Shown: in pieces, positions 9,502 to 19,238 of the stretch
Position numbering within the stretch: the stretch's first letter is position 1
Layout of the letters: each line of letters opens with the position of its first letter
Assembly (NCBI RefSeq): GCF_014138285.1
Contig: NZ_JACGXN010000007.1
Coordinates: 186,001-250,000 of the forward strand
Source of the DNA: Phyllobacterium myrsinacearum
GTDB lineage: Bacteria; Pseudomonadota; Alphaproteobacteria; Rhizobiales; Rhizobiaceae
Direction: 5' to 3'
Length of the DNA: 64,000 nt
The notes under the pieces: model-generated
The model's input: the letters and a program-made list of their open reading frames with translations, nothing else
Told to the model about the DNA's origin: nothing
The model's database searches: none
Made by a program: the position numbers and the translations under genes

Positions 9502-10926
9502 TTAACCTTTTATCTGGTCTTCAATACGGCCCAATGACTCCTCGCGGCCCAGGACCGCCAGAACGTCGAAAACACCCGGAGATGTTGCTCTTCCCGTCAA
9601 TGCAGCACGCAAGGGCTGAGCGATTTTGCCGAGTTTCAGACCAGTGCTTTCCGCGTGAACCCGCACTGCGGCATCAAGTGCCTCGGCAGTCCAGTCATTG
9701 ACACCCGAAAGCGCCGGCAGAACGCCGGAAAGCACGGCCAAACCCTCTTCGTTCAGCAGGCTTGCAGCTTTTTCGTCGAGCGCAAGCGGGCGCTGTGCAA
9801 ACAGGTATTTCGCGCTGTCCGCCAGTTCCACCAGTGTCTTGGCACGTTCCTTCAGGCCAGGCATTGCTGCCAGCAGTTGCTGCCGGTTCCGGTCATTCAA
9901 GCGCGACAGAATGTCCGCACCGCCTTCGATCTCCGGCAGGATATCGATCATGGCCTTGACCAGATCAGCATCGGCGGAGAAGCGCATGTAATGGCCGTTG
10001 ATCGCTTCAAGCTTCTGAAAGTCGAAACGCGACGCGCCGCGATTGATATCGGAAATTTCGAACCACTCGATCATCTGCGCATCGGACATGATCTCGTCAT
10101 CACCGTGGCTCCAGCCGAGGCGTACGAGATAGTTGCGCAAAGCGGCGGGCAGATAGCCCATGGCGCGATAGGCCTCGACGCCGAGTGCGCCGTGACGCTT
10201 GGACAGCTTTGCACCGTCCGCACCGTGGATCAGCGGAATATGGCCCATGACTGGGATATCCCAGCCCATGGCATCATAGATGACTGCCTGTCGTGCCGCG
10301 TTGGTCAAATGATCGTCGCCACGGATGATGTGAGTGACGCCCATATCATGATCATCGACCACGACGGCATGCATATAGGTCGGATTGCCGTCGGAACGCA
10401 GGATGATGAAGTCATCGAGATCCTTGTTGGGAAAGCGTACATCGCCCTGCACGAGGTCGCGCACCAGCGTTTCGCCGTCCTGCGGTGCCTTGATGCGGAT
10501 AACCGGTTTGACGCCCTCAGGGGCTTCCTTCGGGTCGCGATCGCGCCAGCGGCCGTCATAACGGGGTGGACGGCCCTCGGCACGGGCCTTTTCCCGCATT
10601 TCCTCAAGCTCTGCCGGTGACGCATAGCAATAATAGGCTTTGCCCCTGGTCACGAGCTCTTCGGCGACTTCCCGGTGACGGGGCGCCCGCTCATACTGCG
10701 ACACGGCATCGCCATCCCAATCGAGACCCAGCCACTTCAAACCATCACGAATGGCTGTGACGGCCGCCTCAGACGAGCGTTCGCGGTCGGTGTCTTCGAT
10801 GCGCAGCAGCATCTTGCCGCCCGTATGCTTGGCATAGAGCCAGTTGAACAGGGCCGTCCGGGCACCGCCAATATGGAGGTATCCGGTCGGGGAGGGTGCA
10901 AAGCGCGTAACAACAGGTGACGACAT
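9502..10926 (-). CDS. gltX: Glutamyl-tRNA synthetase
   Basis: GltX charges tRNA-Glu and, in alphaproteobacteria, often also tRNA-Gln for later amidation. The start chosen is the ATG at 10926 ([15 protein letters not shown]), preceded by GGAG; a longer frame reaches 11055 but adds 43 residues unlike the family. The 474-residue protein carries the class I signatures HIGG (in [12 protein letters not shown]) and KLSKRHG (KMSKS loop), and an anticodon-binding helical C-terminus. Such genomes often have a second gltX copy, which cannot be tested here. Confidence 0.96.
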   Translation of the reverse strand: MSSPVVTRFAPSPTGYLHIGGARTALFNWLYAKHTGGKMLLRIEDTDRERSSEAAVTAIRDGLKWLGLDWDGDAVSQYERAPRHREVAEELVTRGKAYYCYASPAELEEMREKARAEGRPPRYDGRWRDRDPKEAPEGVKPVIRIKAPQDGETLVRDLVQGDVRFPNKDLDDFIILRSDGNPTYMHAVVVDDHDMGVTHIIRGDDHLTNAARQAVIYDAMGWDIPVMGHIPLIHGADGAKLSKRHGALGVEAYRAMGYLPAALRNYLVRLGWSHGDDEIMSDAQMIEWFEISDINRGASRFDFQKLEAINGHYMRFSADADLVKAMIDILPEIEGGADILSRLNDRNRQQLLAAMPGLKERAKTLVELADSAKYLFAQRPLALDEKAASLLNEEGLAVLSGVLPALSGVNDWTAEALDAAVRVHAESTGLKLGKIAQPLRAALTGRATSPGVFDVLAVLGREESLGRIEDQIKG

Positions 10927-11038
10927 AAGTACTCCAACAGACGTCTCGGCCATTAGCCTAACATCCAATCGATTTGATCTGGCGTTGATGTAGCATAGGA
11001 GCGCTGTCGTGCAAGGGCATTGGCAGAATTGGAGGCAA

Positions 11039-13492
11039 ATGCAGGGGTCAGTCACCGGTACACAAACGAGTGAACGGCATTTTTTTGATCGTCTGCCGGA
11101 CGATGAGCCGGATATTGTGACTCAAATACCTCCGGGTGCTGCTGTCTTTCGGCAAAGCGTGAGTCTTTCCGCAAAGCTGCGTCGGACAATAGGTCAGGGG
11201 CACAATCCGGTGCGCTTGCTCTTTGTGGCGATCTCTATGGCATTCAGCCGGGAATATGATCGCGGCAACTTTTTCCTCTTCACACCCGTCTTTGCCGGAA
11301 GCGGTGCCGTCCTCTATTTCAGCCTGCCGTCGGAACCGAGGCTAAGTGCCATACTTTTCGGATTGACCGCACTTGCGGGGTTCAAACTTCGGGCGCGGGA
11401 GCGATACTTGACCGGTGTTTGGCTTTCCATGGCCCTGTTGATTGTCATAGGCATGGTATGCGCCAAGCTGGAAACACTGCGTCTGGATACGCCCATGCTT
11501 GGCTCCGGCGTCACCACCCGCCTGACCGGACGCATTGTCGCGATCAATCGTGCCGAGCGCGGTGGCTGGCGTGTGACGATGGATGTTGTGGCCACGGAAC
11601 GGCCGCAACTGCGTTATGCACCCGCGCGGCTCGTTGTTTCAGTCCGCGCCTTACCATTGGATGCTGATATCGGCTCCGGGTTGAGCGGTCTGGTACATCT
11701 GCGCCCGCAGTCTGGCCCGGTACGACCCGGCAATTACGACTTTGCCTTCCACAACTACTATCGCGGTATCGGCGGGAGTGGTTTCTTTCTCGGCAAACCT
11801 GAAGCGGTTCACCTCGCGGAACCGCCAGATGCGGCAACCAGAATGCTGTTCATGATCGCCGGCATGCGTCAGGCACTGACCGATCGTATCCTTGGTCATA
11901 TCCCGGGAGAAACGGGAGCGATCGCTGCCTCACTCATCACCGGACAGCGCGATGGCATCAGCGAAGCCACGAACAACGCCATGCGATTGAGCGGCCTGTC
12001 GCACATCCTGTCCATTTCAGGGTTTCACATGGCGCTCGTGGCAGGGATAGTTATCGGCTCCTTGCGTGCTTGCATGGCGTTCTTCCCGGAGTTTGCAGCG
12101 CGATATCCCATCAAGAAGTTTTCGGCGTGCGCGGCACTTTCAGCGTCGGCATTCTATCTCTTGCTCTCGGGTATCGACGTGGCTGCCCAGCGGAGTTTTA
12201 TCATGCTTGGCGTCATGCTCATCGCCATGACTGCAGACCGCGCGGCATTGTCACTGCGTAACGTGGCATTGGCGGCCTTGGTGACGATCGGCGTCGCGCC
12301 GCACGAACTCATGGGACCAAGTTTCCAGATGTCCTACTCGGCGACTGCTGCGTTGATTGCGTTTTACGGCTGGTGGTCACCGCGTAAGGCCGGCAGGAAC
12401 GGCAAGCGTCCACGCGGCAACCACATGCTGCTGCAACTGCCGGGCAGGATTGGCGATCATATCAGCAATGCTGCTCTGACCTCTCTGGTCGCGGGCTCCG
12501 CCAGCGCTATCTTTGCCGCCTACCACTTCAACAACACAGCACCACTCGGATTGATCGGCAATGCCTTTGCATTGCCGGTGGTCTCTGTTCTTGTCATGCC
12601 CTTTGCTGTTCTGGCACTCCTGCTCATGCCTTTCGATCTGGATTTTCTGCCATTCGCTATCATGCAGCGTGGCATCGAGCTTGTGGTTTTCATCGCCAGC
12701 CATGTTGCCGCACTCTCGCCCTCAGGCAATCTCGGCCCCATGCCGCAGCTCAGCCTGATCCTCATGAGCGGAGCGCTTGTAATCCTGCTGCTTCTATCGT
12801 CGTGGTTGCGTCTTTGCGCCCTGCCACTCGTTGTTGCCGCAGTATTGATGATGGCGCGGACAGTCCCGCCGGATATCGTCCTGTCCGAGGATGGCAGGCT
12901 GGTCGGTGTGCGCAATGGAGCTGTGCTGATGATCAATCGCGCACAGGGCGGTACCTTCTCCTTGAACAACTGGCTGCAGGGCTATGGGCTTGAACAGATC
13001 GTCAAGCCCATGGATGGAGGCAAAAAACCGGTAGAGGGGGCTTTTGAATGCGCCAACAAGCTCTGCATCGCCCGCGAACCGGGCGGCCTTATCATCGCCT
13101 ATACGGATGACCCTACGCAAAAGCATGCTGCCTGCAGCGAGGCTCATATTGTTGTCCTGGGGTTTGCCGATGCGCAGAGCGATTGCGAGGCACCCGGTGC
13201 AATGGTGATTTCGCGGCGGGATTTGGCTCTGCACGGCGCCGCCGAGATCAGGTTCGGCTCCATCAAACAAGGGCAGGACGATCTGTCCGATACCGCAAAA
13301 GTGGAGGAAATCGTGAATCAAAGACTGCTGTCAGCTGATTTGACCTATGCAATAGGGCCACCCGAGCGGCCATGGAACACGTATCGCATTCATTCGAATG
13401 CGGCACGCAACCTGCCGGAACGCAACCGCAATTCTCAACCTGCCAAGGACATCCCGACCAATTCCGGACGGGATGCTGAAGCGGATCAGTAG
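11039..13492 (+). CDS. comEC: ComEC/Rec2-family inner-membrane DNA-uptake channel protein
   Basis: ComEC forms the inner-membrane channel for single-stranded DNA in transformable bacteria; many Rhizobiales carry it without known competence. The ATG at 11039 has GGAGG five bases upstream and is preferred to a GTG at 11009, giving 817 residues. Membrane segments begin near residue 75. An OB-like DUF4131 domain covers about 130-250 and the competence domain about 270-580, with the signature [19 protein letters not shown]. The C-terminal region (about 620-817) shows no HxHxDH metal-binding motif, so the nuclease-like beta-lactamase domain is absent or degenerate. Its 3' end overlaps lexA by 7 bp, convergently. 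Confidence 0.9.
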   Translation: MQGSVTGTQTSERHFFDRLPDDEPDIVTQIPPGAAVFRQSVSLSAKLRRTIGQGHNPVRLLFVAISMAFSREYDRGNFFLFTPVFAGSGAVLYFSLPSEPRLSAILFGLTALAGFKLRARERYLTGVWLSMALLIVIGMVCAKLETLRLDTPMLGSGVTTRLTGRIVAINRAERGGWRVTMDVVATERPQLRYAPARLVVSVRALPLDADIGSGLSGLVHLRPQSGPVRPGNYDFAFHNYYRGIGGSGFFLGKPEAVHLAEPPDAATRMLFMIAGMRQALTDRILGHIPGETGAIAASLITGQRDGISEATNNAMRLSGLSHILSISGFHMALVAGIVIGSLRACMAFFPEFAARYPIKKFSACAALSASAFYLLLSGIDVAAQRSFIMLGVMLIAMTADRAALSLRNVALAALVTIGVAPHELMGPSFQMSYSATAALIAFYGWWSPRKAGRNGKRPRGNHMLLQLPGRIGDHISNAALTSLVAGSASAIFAAYHFNNTAPLGLIGNAFALPVVSVLVMPFAVLALLLMPFDLDFLPFAIMQRGIELVVFIASHVAALSPSGNLGPMPQLSLILMSGALVILLLLSSWLRLCALPLVVAAVLMMARTVPPDIVLSEDGRLVGVRNGAVLMINRAQGGTFSLNNWLQGYGLEQIVKPMDGGKKPVEGAFECANKLCIAREPGGLIIAYTDDPTQKHAACSEAHIVVLGFADAQSDCEAPGAMVISRRDLALHGAAEIRFGSIKQGQDDLSDTAKVEEIVNQRLLSADLTYAIGPPERPWNTYRIHSNAARNLPERNRNSQPAKDIPTNSGRDAEADQ

Positions 13493-14205
13493 CGTCGGAT
13501 CAGTCCGACAAGCTTGCCCTGTACCCGCACGCGATCCGGTCCGAAAATGCGTGTTTCATAGGCAGGATTGGCTGCTTCCAGTGCAATCGAGGCGCCCTTG
13601 CGGCGAAAACGCTTCAGCGTCGCTTCTTCGTCATCGACAAGTGCCACGATGATTTCACCGGGACTTGCGGTGTCACCACGCTTGATGACCACGGTATCGC
13701 CGTCAAAAATACCGGCCTCGATCATCGAGTCGCCCTTGACCTCAAGCGCGTAATGTTCGCCGCTACCGATCATATCAGGCGGAAGGCTCAGCATGTGGGT
13801 CTGATTCTGGATGGCGGAGATCGGCACACCGGCGGCGATCCGGCCCATGACGGGAATGCTTACATTGGCAGGCATATCCATATCATTGGAGGCGCGCGGC
13901 TGCTGCTTTGGCGGGGCAACGTTGCGCCCGAGACTGCCTTCGATCACGCTTGGTTCAAATTTTCTCTGAGCGTTAAGCCCTGGAGCTATGGAGTCCGGCA
14001 GCCGCAGGACTTCCAGCGCGCGTGCCCTATTGGCAAGCCGGCGAATGAAGCCGCGCTCTTCCAGCGCAGTGATCAGCCGGTGAATGCCGGATTTGGAGGC
14101 CAGATCCAGCGCATCCTTCATTTCGTCGAAGGATGGCGGAATGCCTGTCTCCTTCAGACGCTCGTGAATGAAGAGAAGAAGTTCATGTTGTTTACGCGTG
14201 AGCAT
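13486..14205 (-). CDS. lexA: SOS response repressor LexA
   Basis: LexA represses DNA-repair genes and cleaves itself when RecA is activated. The start is set at the ATG at 14205 ([10 protein letters not shown]), giving 239 residues; a longer frame to 14268 would run through the SOS box and lacks family similarity. The winged HTH fills about 1-70. The self-cleavage site Ala-Gly is seen in [10 protein letters not shown], the catalytic Ser in [11 protein letters not shown] and the Lys in [10 protein letters not shown]. The gene ends inside comEC on the other strand. A self-regulating operator lies upstream. Confidence 0.97.
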   Translation of the reverse strand: MLTRKQHELLLFIHERLKETGIPPSFDEMKDALDLASKSGIHRLITALEERGFIRRLANRARALEVLRLPDSIAPGLNAQRKFEPSVIEGSLGRNVAPPKQQPRASNDMDMPANVSIPVMGRIAAGVPISAIQNQTHMLSLPPDMIGSGEHYALEVKGDSMIEAGIFDGDTVVIKRGDTASPGEIIVALVDDEEATLKRFRRKGASIALEAANPAYETRIFGPDRVRVQGKLVGLIRRY

Positions 14206-14258
14206 CGGCGATCCTTTAGCAGGGAATCGGAAAAACAAACCCAGAACAAACACTATCT

Positions 14259-14273
14259 GTTCCAGCATTGTTC
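14259..14273 (-). promoter_or_regulatory. Alphaproteobacterial SOS box (LexA operator) of lexA
   Basis: The sequence reads GTTC, seven bases, GTTC, the direct-repeat LexA operator known from alphaproteobacteria (equivalent to GAACN7GAAC on the minus strand). It lies 54-68 bp upstream of the lexA start, which fits autorepression. Confidence 0.88.
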
Positions 14274-14569
14274 TACAAGTGCTTAATATTCCGTTGCATC
14301 CTATGAAGAAGACCGATTGTGTTCCTCACCGCGGAAAGGCGCGTCGGTAGCGTTGTACGCGGAAATGGCGCCTGAAACGGCAAAGAATGCGAGGAGAGAT
14401 GCAAAGGGCGAGGGCACTTCCCGAGCCGAGCGGCTCCATTTACCCGGCTACTTCGTTGCAAAGGCCCGAGAATGAACCACATTGCCATCGCCTTTGCTCC
14501 TTGTATCCGAGCAAATGGCCTCATACCATTTCGGCCACATTACTGAGTCCCGATCCCAGGTCATGCAGG

Positions 14570-15412
14570 ATGACATCCATCACAAGAATCGCCGGTCGCC
14601 CGGATATTGCCACCATCATCGACTGGGCGGCGGCCGAGGGCTGGAATCCCGGCTTGGATGATGCGGGCGTATTCTGGGCCAGCGACCCTGACGGCTATCA
14701 TGTACTGGAGATCAACGGTGAACTGGCGGCGGCGATCTCACTGGTGCGTTATGGGCGCAATTACGCTTTCCTCGGTTTCTATATGGTTCACCCGCAATGG
14801 CGCGGCCAGGGTTTGGGGTGGACACTCTGGCAGAGTGTACTGAACGGATTTGCGGGGCAGACCATCGGTCTCGACGGTGTCATTGCCCAGCAGGAGAATT
14901 ACCGCAAATCCGGGTTCGCCTATGCCCACGCGAATTACCGTTTTGGGGGTGTTCCAAACTGTGCGGCGCCCAAAAACAAAGAGATAGTTGCCATTGATGG
15001 GGGGCTGACCGATGCCGTGTCAGCCTACGACAGCGGATTTAATCCTGAGCCCCGCAGTTCTTTCATTCGTGCGTGGCTGGGGTTGTGTGCGTCGAGGCAG
15101 GGAATGGCCTGGATTGTGGATGGCAGGATTGCGGGATACGGCGTCGTGCGTGAATGCCGGCAGGGCTACAAGATTGGTCCGTTGTTCGCCGAAACAGCAG
15201 AGATTGCTGACGGGCTTTTTCAATCGCTGGCCGCAGAGGCCGGAGATAAGCCGGTCTTTCTGGATATTCCCGGACCCAATGCGACCGCCCGGGGTCTTTG
15301 CGAACGCTATGGTCTGACACCGGTTTTCGAAACCGCGCGGATGTATCGCGGGCCGGCGCCTGAACTGCCGCTCGACAGGATTTTTGGTATTACAACATTC
15401 GAACTCGGGTAG
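14570..15412 (+). CDS. GNAT-family N-acetyltransferase with a C-terminal second GNAT-like domain
   Basis: The protein is predicted to transfer an acyl group from CoA to an unknown acceptor. The start at 14570 (MTSITRIAGRPD) is chosen because homology-like sequence begins there; the in-frame extension to 14387 adds a low-quality Pro/Ser/Arg-rich stretch, and the ribosome binding site is weak, so the start is uncertain. Of 280 residues, the N-terminal half has the CoA-binding pattern VHPQWRGQGLGWTLW. The C-terminal half resembles the domain often found behind YitH-like acetyltransferases. It stands alone between lexA and thuR, and no substrate can be inferred. Confidence 0.75.
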   Translation: MTSITRIAGRPDIATIIDWAAAEGWNPGLDDAGVFWASDPDGYHVLEINGELAAAISLVRYGRNYAFLGFYMVHPQWRGQGLGWTLWQSVLNGFAGQTIGLDGVIAQQENYRKSGFAYAHANYRFGGVPNCAAPKNKEIVAIDGGLTDAVSAYDSGFNPEPRSSFIRAWLGLCASRQGMAWIVDGRIAGYGVVRECRQGYKIGPLFAETAEIADGLFQSLAAEAGDKPVFLDIPGPNATARGLCERYGLTPVFETARMYRGPAPELPLDRIFGITTFELG

Positions 15413-15418
15413 GCCGTC

Positions 15419-16447
15419 TCAACGGCGCGGGGCGACTGGCGGTCCGCTCGATTGGCGCAGGATAAGCTCGACCGGCCATATCTCATGAATGCTCTCGACC
15501 GGCTCGCCATCGAGCACGCGCACCAGCAGTTCGGCAATGCGCGAACCAGCGGAGCGGATTGACGACCGCGTTGTGGTCATGGCCGGGACCATGTTGCTGG
15601 CGTTGAGATAGGGGAACACGTCGTCATGGGCAACGACGGACACTTCCTTGCCCAGTTCATAGCCCTTTGAGCGGATCGCGCGAAAAACGCCCAGCGCCGT
15701 CATCATCGAACCGGCAAGGATGGCTGTCGGGTGCGGCGTATAGGACAAAAGGCGCTGCGCCTCGTGAAAACCTGTCTCGTCGGAAAACCGCTCATGCACG
15801 ATAAAACGCGGATCAACGGGAATACCGCGCTCCAGCAATGCTTCACGATAACCCGTCTCCCGGTGCTCGGAGAACGTATGCCCCTTCAGTCCGTCGATCA
15901 TCGCGATATGCCGGTGGCCGATATCGATCAGATGGGTTGCCGCCTGCCGGAACGCACCGGCATTGTCGATGTCAAGCCAGGCGTGCGGTGCCGCAATGTT
16001 GGTTCGCCCGTGCAGCACAAAAGGAAATTTTGCTTCCGTGAGCATGGCGACACGCTCATCCATCAGGGTAGGGCCGGTCACGATAATACCGTCCACGCGC
16101 TTGCTGGAAATCAGCCGCTTGTAAGCCGCAAGCTCATCATTGTTGATACTCGGGCTCATCAGCAGATCCATCTCATCGCGCGAAAGCTGCTCGGCCAGAC
16201 CGGAAAAAAACTCGCTCGTGTGGGGACCGAAACGTTCGCTGCGGTCGCGCGGCATGAGAATGCCGATCGCACCGATGCGGCCGATGGCAAGACGGCGGGC
16301 ATTGGCATTGGCACTATACCCGAACTTGAGGGCAGCCTCGCTGACACGTTCGCGTGTCGCCTTGTTGACTTCGGGATAGCCGTTCAGGGCGCGACTGACA
16401 GTCGTTTGCGAGAGTCCCAGTTCTTCGGCCAGTTCCTTGAGTTTCAT
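15419..16447 (-). CDS. thuR: LacI-family transcriptional regulator of the thu operon
   Basis: This is a LacI/GalR repressor of 342 residues. The N-terminal HTH and hinge are complete (MKLKELAEELGLSQTTVSRALNGY), and the rest is a periplasmic-binding-protein-like sugar-sensing domain. The ATG at 16447 is preferred to a TTG at 16456. It is divergent from thuE, and copies of the palindrome CAAAGCGCTTTG lie in the intergenic region, the expected operator type for LacI proteins. The name ThuR follows the Sinorhizobium layout; the inducer (trehalose or a related disaccharide) is inferred from the neighbours. Confidence 0.85.
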   Translation of the reverse strand: MKLKELAEELGLSQTTVSRALNGYPEVNKATRERVSEAALKFGYSANANARRLAIGRIGAIGILMPRDRSERFGPHTSEFFSGLAEQLSRDEMDLLMSPSINNDELAAYKRLISSKRVDGIIVTGPTLMDERVAMLTEAKFPFVLHGRTNIAAPHAWLDIDNAGAFRQAATHLIDIGHRHIAMIDGLKGHTFSEHRETGYREALLERGIPVDPRFIVHERFSDETGFHEAQRLLSYTPHPTAILAGSMMTALGVFRAIRSKGYELGKEVSVVAHDDVFPYLNASNMVPAMTTTRSSIRSAGSRIAELLVRVLDGEPVESIHEIWPVELILRQSSGPPVAPRR

Positions 16448-16567
16448 GGCAAGCAATCCAGTACATAATCCAAATCAGGCAGGCGGGGGAAACGTTCCGG
16501 TTACCGGAATGACCCGTCCGCAGCGCAGATATGACTCCAAACAGTAAACATCACCAGAGCATAAATT

Positions 16568-16579
16568 CAAAGCGCTTTG
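16568..16579. promoter_or_regulatory. LacI-type operator 1 (thuR-proximal)
   Basis: A perfect 12-bp palindrome CAAAGCGCTTTG lies 121 bp upstream of the thuR start. It is identical in its core to the copy next to thuE. It is likely bound by ThuR for autorepression or for looping with operator 2. Confidence 0.75.
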
Positions 16580-16785
16580 GAGAAATCCTCTCAATATTGT
16601 GATCTTTGGTTATCAGGACCTTGTTTCAACAGGGTGGCGTGCGGGTTTTACGCGATTGGAAAATCGCACTAGTATATTGTTATTCAATAATAATACTGCG
16701 AATTATCAGGATTTTTGATGGCGAAGATACAGGCTGCCACCAATTTGCGGCTTGACAGTTGAAAAGGCCTTTGTCATTTTTCGCT

Positions 16786-16797
16786 CAAAGCGCTTTG
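16786..16797. promoter_or_regulatory. LacI-type operator 2 at the predicted thuE transcription start
   Basis: A second perfect CAAAGCGCTTTG, extended to 14 bp by flanking T and A, sits just downstream of the candidate -10 element of thuE. Binding here would block initiation. Confidence 0.78.
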
Positions 16798-16821
16798 AAT
16801 ATCTATTTTTCAAGAAATTTC

Positions 16822-16833
16822 CAAAGCGCTTCA
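16822..16833. promoter_or_regulatory. Partial LacI-type operator 3
   Basis: CAAAGCGCTTCA matches 11 of 12 bases of the other two operators. It lies 36 bp (centre to centre) from operator 2, in the thuE leader. Its role as an auxiliary site is inference. Confidence 0.5.
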
Positions 16834-16911
16834 GGAGGAATTTTGAGAGGGGATCTGGCATTATTGCGATGCGCCGGGGCCCGATTCCATTTCGGTTTTT
16901 GGGAGGAAATC

Positions 16912-18174
16912 ATGAAAGCCAAGTCATTTATTGCGACCCTTTTGACCACGACATTGCTGGCATCGGGGGCTTTTGCCGCCAATCTTGCGATTGTATCCGG
17001 TGATACCGGCAATGGACGCGAGTTCCTGCGCAAGCAGCTCGATCAGTTCGAGAAAGAAACCGGAAACAAGGTTTCGATTGTGGCCATGCCGGCCAACAGT
17101 TCCGACAATTTCGGCCAGTATCGCCTTTGGCTAGCGGCAGGAAACTCCGATATCGACGTATATCGCACCGACGTGATCTGGGCGCCGCAGCTGGCCGACC
17201 AGTTTCTCGATCTGAAGGCAGCCGCCAAAGACGTCATCGACCAGCATATTCCCTCGATCATCGAAAGCCAGACCGTGGATGGCAAACTGGTCGCGCTGCC
17301 CATGTTCACGGATGCACCGGCGCTTTATTACCGCAAGGACCTGCTTGAGAAGTACAAGAAGCCGGTACCAAAGACCTGGGACGAGATGGCGGCAACCGCC
17401 AAGGAAATTCAGGATGGCGAGCGTACGGCAGGCAACAAGGGCATCTATGGCTTTGTCTTTCAGGCCAATGCCTATGAGGGGCTGACCTGCAACGCGCTTG
17501 AATGGATAAAGTCCTCGGGCGGTGGCCAGGTCGTTGAGGCTGACGGCACGATTTCGATCAACAACCCCGATGCTGCTGCCGCCATTGATCGCGCCAAGGG
17601 CTGGGTCGATACGATCTCGCCGAAGGGGGTACTTGCCTATACGGAAGAAGAGGCACGCGGCGTCTGGCAGACCGGCAATTCTGTTTTCATGCGCAACTGG
17701 CCCTATGCTTATGCGTTGGCCGGTGCCGACGGCAGTGCCATCAAGGGCAAATTTGACGTGGCGCCTTTGCCAAGCGGCAAGGAAGGGCAAAACTCGGCAG
17801 CAACGCTCGGCGGCTGGAATCTCGCGGTTTCGAAGTATTCGAAGGCGCCCGAAGAGGCGATCAAACTTGCCATGTTCCTTGGCTCGCCGGAACAGCAGAA
17901 AGCACGGGCGATTTCGCAGGCCAGCATGCCGACCATCAAGTCGCTGTACGACGACAAGGATATCGCCGCGGCACAGCCGCTCATTCCGAACTGGAAAGCG
18001 GTATTTGAAAATGCCGTTCCGCGCCCGTCGGCGCCGACAAAGGTGAAATACAACGAAGTGTCCAACATGTTCTGGAGTGCCGTGCACGATACATTGTCGG
18101 GCAATGGCACCGCTGCCGAAAATCTCGAGCTTCTGGAAGCCAAGCTCACCGAACTCAAGGGAGACAGCTGGTAG
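16912..18174 (+). CDS. thuE: Trehalose/maltose-type ABC transporter, periplasmic substrate-binding protein
   Basis: This family 1 extracytoplasmic solute-binding protein captures the disaccharide in the periplasm. The start at 16912 is chosen because GGGAGG lies just upstream and a clean signal peptide follows (about residues 1-22, cleaving after GAFA). The mature protein begins with a binding-protein fold (IVSGDTGNGREFLRKQL) and has 420 residues in total. It heads thuEFGKAB. The ligand (trehalose, maltose or sucrose) is inferred from the Sinorhizobium thu cluster, not read from residues. Confidence 0.88.
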   Translation: MKAKSFIATLLTTTLLASGAFAANLAIVSGDTGNGREFLRKQLDQFEKETGNKVSIVAMPANSSDNFGQYRLWLAAGNSDIDVYRTDVIWAPQLADQFLDLKAAAKDVIDQHIPSIIESQTVDGKLVALPMFTDAPALYYRKDLLEKYKKPVPKTWDEMAATAKEIQDGERTAGNKGIYGFVFQANAYEGLTCNALEWIKSSGGGQVVEADGTISINNPDAAAAIDRAKGWVDTISPKGVLAYTEEEARGVWQTGNSVFMRNWPYAYALAGADGSAIKGKFDVAPLPSGKEGQNSAATLGGWNLAVSKYSKAPEEAIKLAMFLGSPEQQKARAISQASMPTIKSLYDDKDIAAAQPLIPNWKAVFENAVPRPSAPTKVKYNEVSNMFWSAVHDTLSGNGTAAENLELLEAKLTELKGDSW

Positions 18175-18194
18175 TCCTCTGCCAGCAGAAGGGC

Positions 18195-18240
18195 ACGGTG
18201 CGGATGGCGTTCATTACCTCCCGAACCCCGTTCGCACCGT
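18195..18240 (+). promoter_or_regulatory. Stem-loop between thuE and thuF
   Basis: ACGGTGCG (18195-18202) is the exact reverse complement of CGCACCGT (18233-18240), with a 30-nt loop. No T-run follows. Hairpins in this position often protect the binding-protein part of an ABC operon transcript from decay; that role is inferred. Confidence 0.5.
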
Positions 18241-18290
18241 TTGCCTGACGCTTTCGCTTCACCCAGAACCATACGGGCAGGAAAACGAAT

Positions 18291-19238
18291 ATGACGCCTT
18301 CCACCGCACGTTCAGAGCTTATGCGCCAGCGCGCCCGCTCGGCGCAGCTGTTTCTCATTCCGATGATTGTTGCCCTGGCCATCGTTGCCGGCTGGCCATT
18401 GCTTCGGACAATCTACTTCTCCTTCACCGATGCCTCGCTGACCAATATGAGCGCGGCAAAATGGGTGGGATTCAAGAACTATTTCTCGTGGATCCAGTTG
18501 AAAAGCGGCCGGACGATCTATTCAGGCCTCCTGGTCGATCCAACATGGTGGAACGCCGTTTGGAATACGGTGCGGTTCAGCATCATCTCCGTCGCGCTTG
18601 AAGCCTTCTTCGGCATGATCGTCGCGCTCGTTCTCAATGCCGAGTTCAAGGGCAGGGGCATTGTCCGCGCTGCCATTCTCATTCCATGGGCGATCCCGAC
18701 CATCGTGTCCGCCCGTCTCTGGGGCTGGATGCTGAACGACCAGTTTGGTATTCTCAACGATCTTTTCATGCGTCTTGGTTTTATCAGCCAGCCGATTGCG
18801 TGGACCGCAAGCGCCGATACCGCGATGACTGCGGTATTGATCGTCGATGTCTGGAAAACCACGCCTTTCATGGCACTGCTCATTCTGGCGGGCCTGCAGA
18901 TGGTACCCAAAGACATATATGAAGCGGCGCATATCGATGGCGTGCATCCGATCCGCCAGTTCTTTCGCATTACCTTGCCGCTCATCAAACCGGCATTGAT
19001 GGTCGCCATCATTTTCCGCCTGCTCGATGCCATGCGCATTTTCGACCTGATCTATGTTTTGACACCCAACAGTTCCCAGACAAAGACCATGTCCGTATTG
19101 GCGCGTGAAAATCTCATCGAGTTCGACAAGTTTGCCTATGGCTCGGCACAATCGACGCTGCTTTTCCTGGTGATTGCCCTGATGACTGTGCTGGCGATCT
19201 GGCTAGGCCGCGTGCGCCTCGATGGAGGAGACCGCTGA
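18291..19238 (+). CDS. thuF: ABC sugar transporter, inner-membrane permease (MalF type)
   Basis: This is one of two membrane subunits that form the sugar channel. The 315-residue protein has an N-terminal membrane helix (about 20-45), a periplasmic loop and a five-helix core. The cytoplasmic EAA loop is seen as EAAHIDGVHPIRQFFRITLP and contacts the ATPase. Its stop overlaps the thuG start (TGATG), so the two permeases are translationally coupled. Confidence 0.93.
   Translation: MTPSTARSELMRQRARSAQLFLIPMIVALAIVAGWPLLRTIYFSFTDASLTNMSAAKWVGFKNYFSWIQLKSGRTIYSGLLVDPTWWNAVWNTVRFSIISVALEAFFGMIVALVLNAEFKGRGIVRAAILIPWAIPTIVSARLWGWMLNDQFGILNDLFMRLGFISQPIAWTASADTAMTAVLIVDVWKTTPFMALLILAGLQMVPKDIYEAAHIDGVHPIRQFFRITLPLIKPALMVAIIFRLLDAMRIFDLIYVLTPNSSQTKTMSVLARENLIEFDKFAYGSAQSTLLFLVIALMTVLAIWLGRVRLDGGDR

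Larger units (their letters stand above)
16448..16911. promoter_or_regulatory. Divergent thuR-thuE control region
   Basis: This 464-bp gene-free region holds two full and one partial LacI-type operators (listed separately) and a candidate thuE promoter: TTGACA at 16752-16757 with CATTTT 17 bp downstream (16775-16780). The second operator would cover the transcription start. A different palindrome, TTCCGGT-T-ACCGGAA (16495-16509), lies 48 bp upstream of thuR. The part between about 16590 and 16740 is AT-rich with nothing else recognised. Confidence 0.7.

Noticed and set aside
10927-11055. N-terminal extension of gltX to 11055
   Set aside because: The extra 43 residues are Cys-rich and unlike the family, and they overlap the comEC start region; ATG at 10926 has a proper ribosome binding site.
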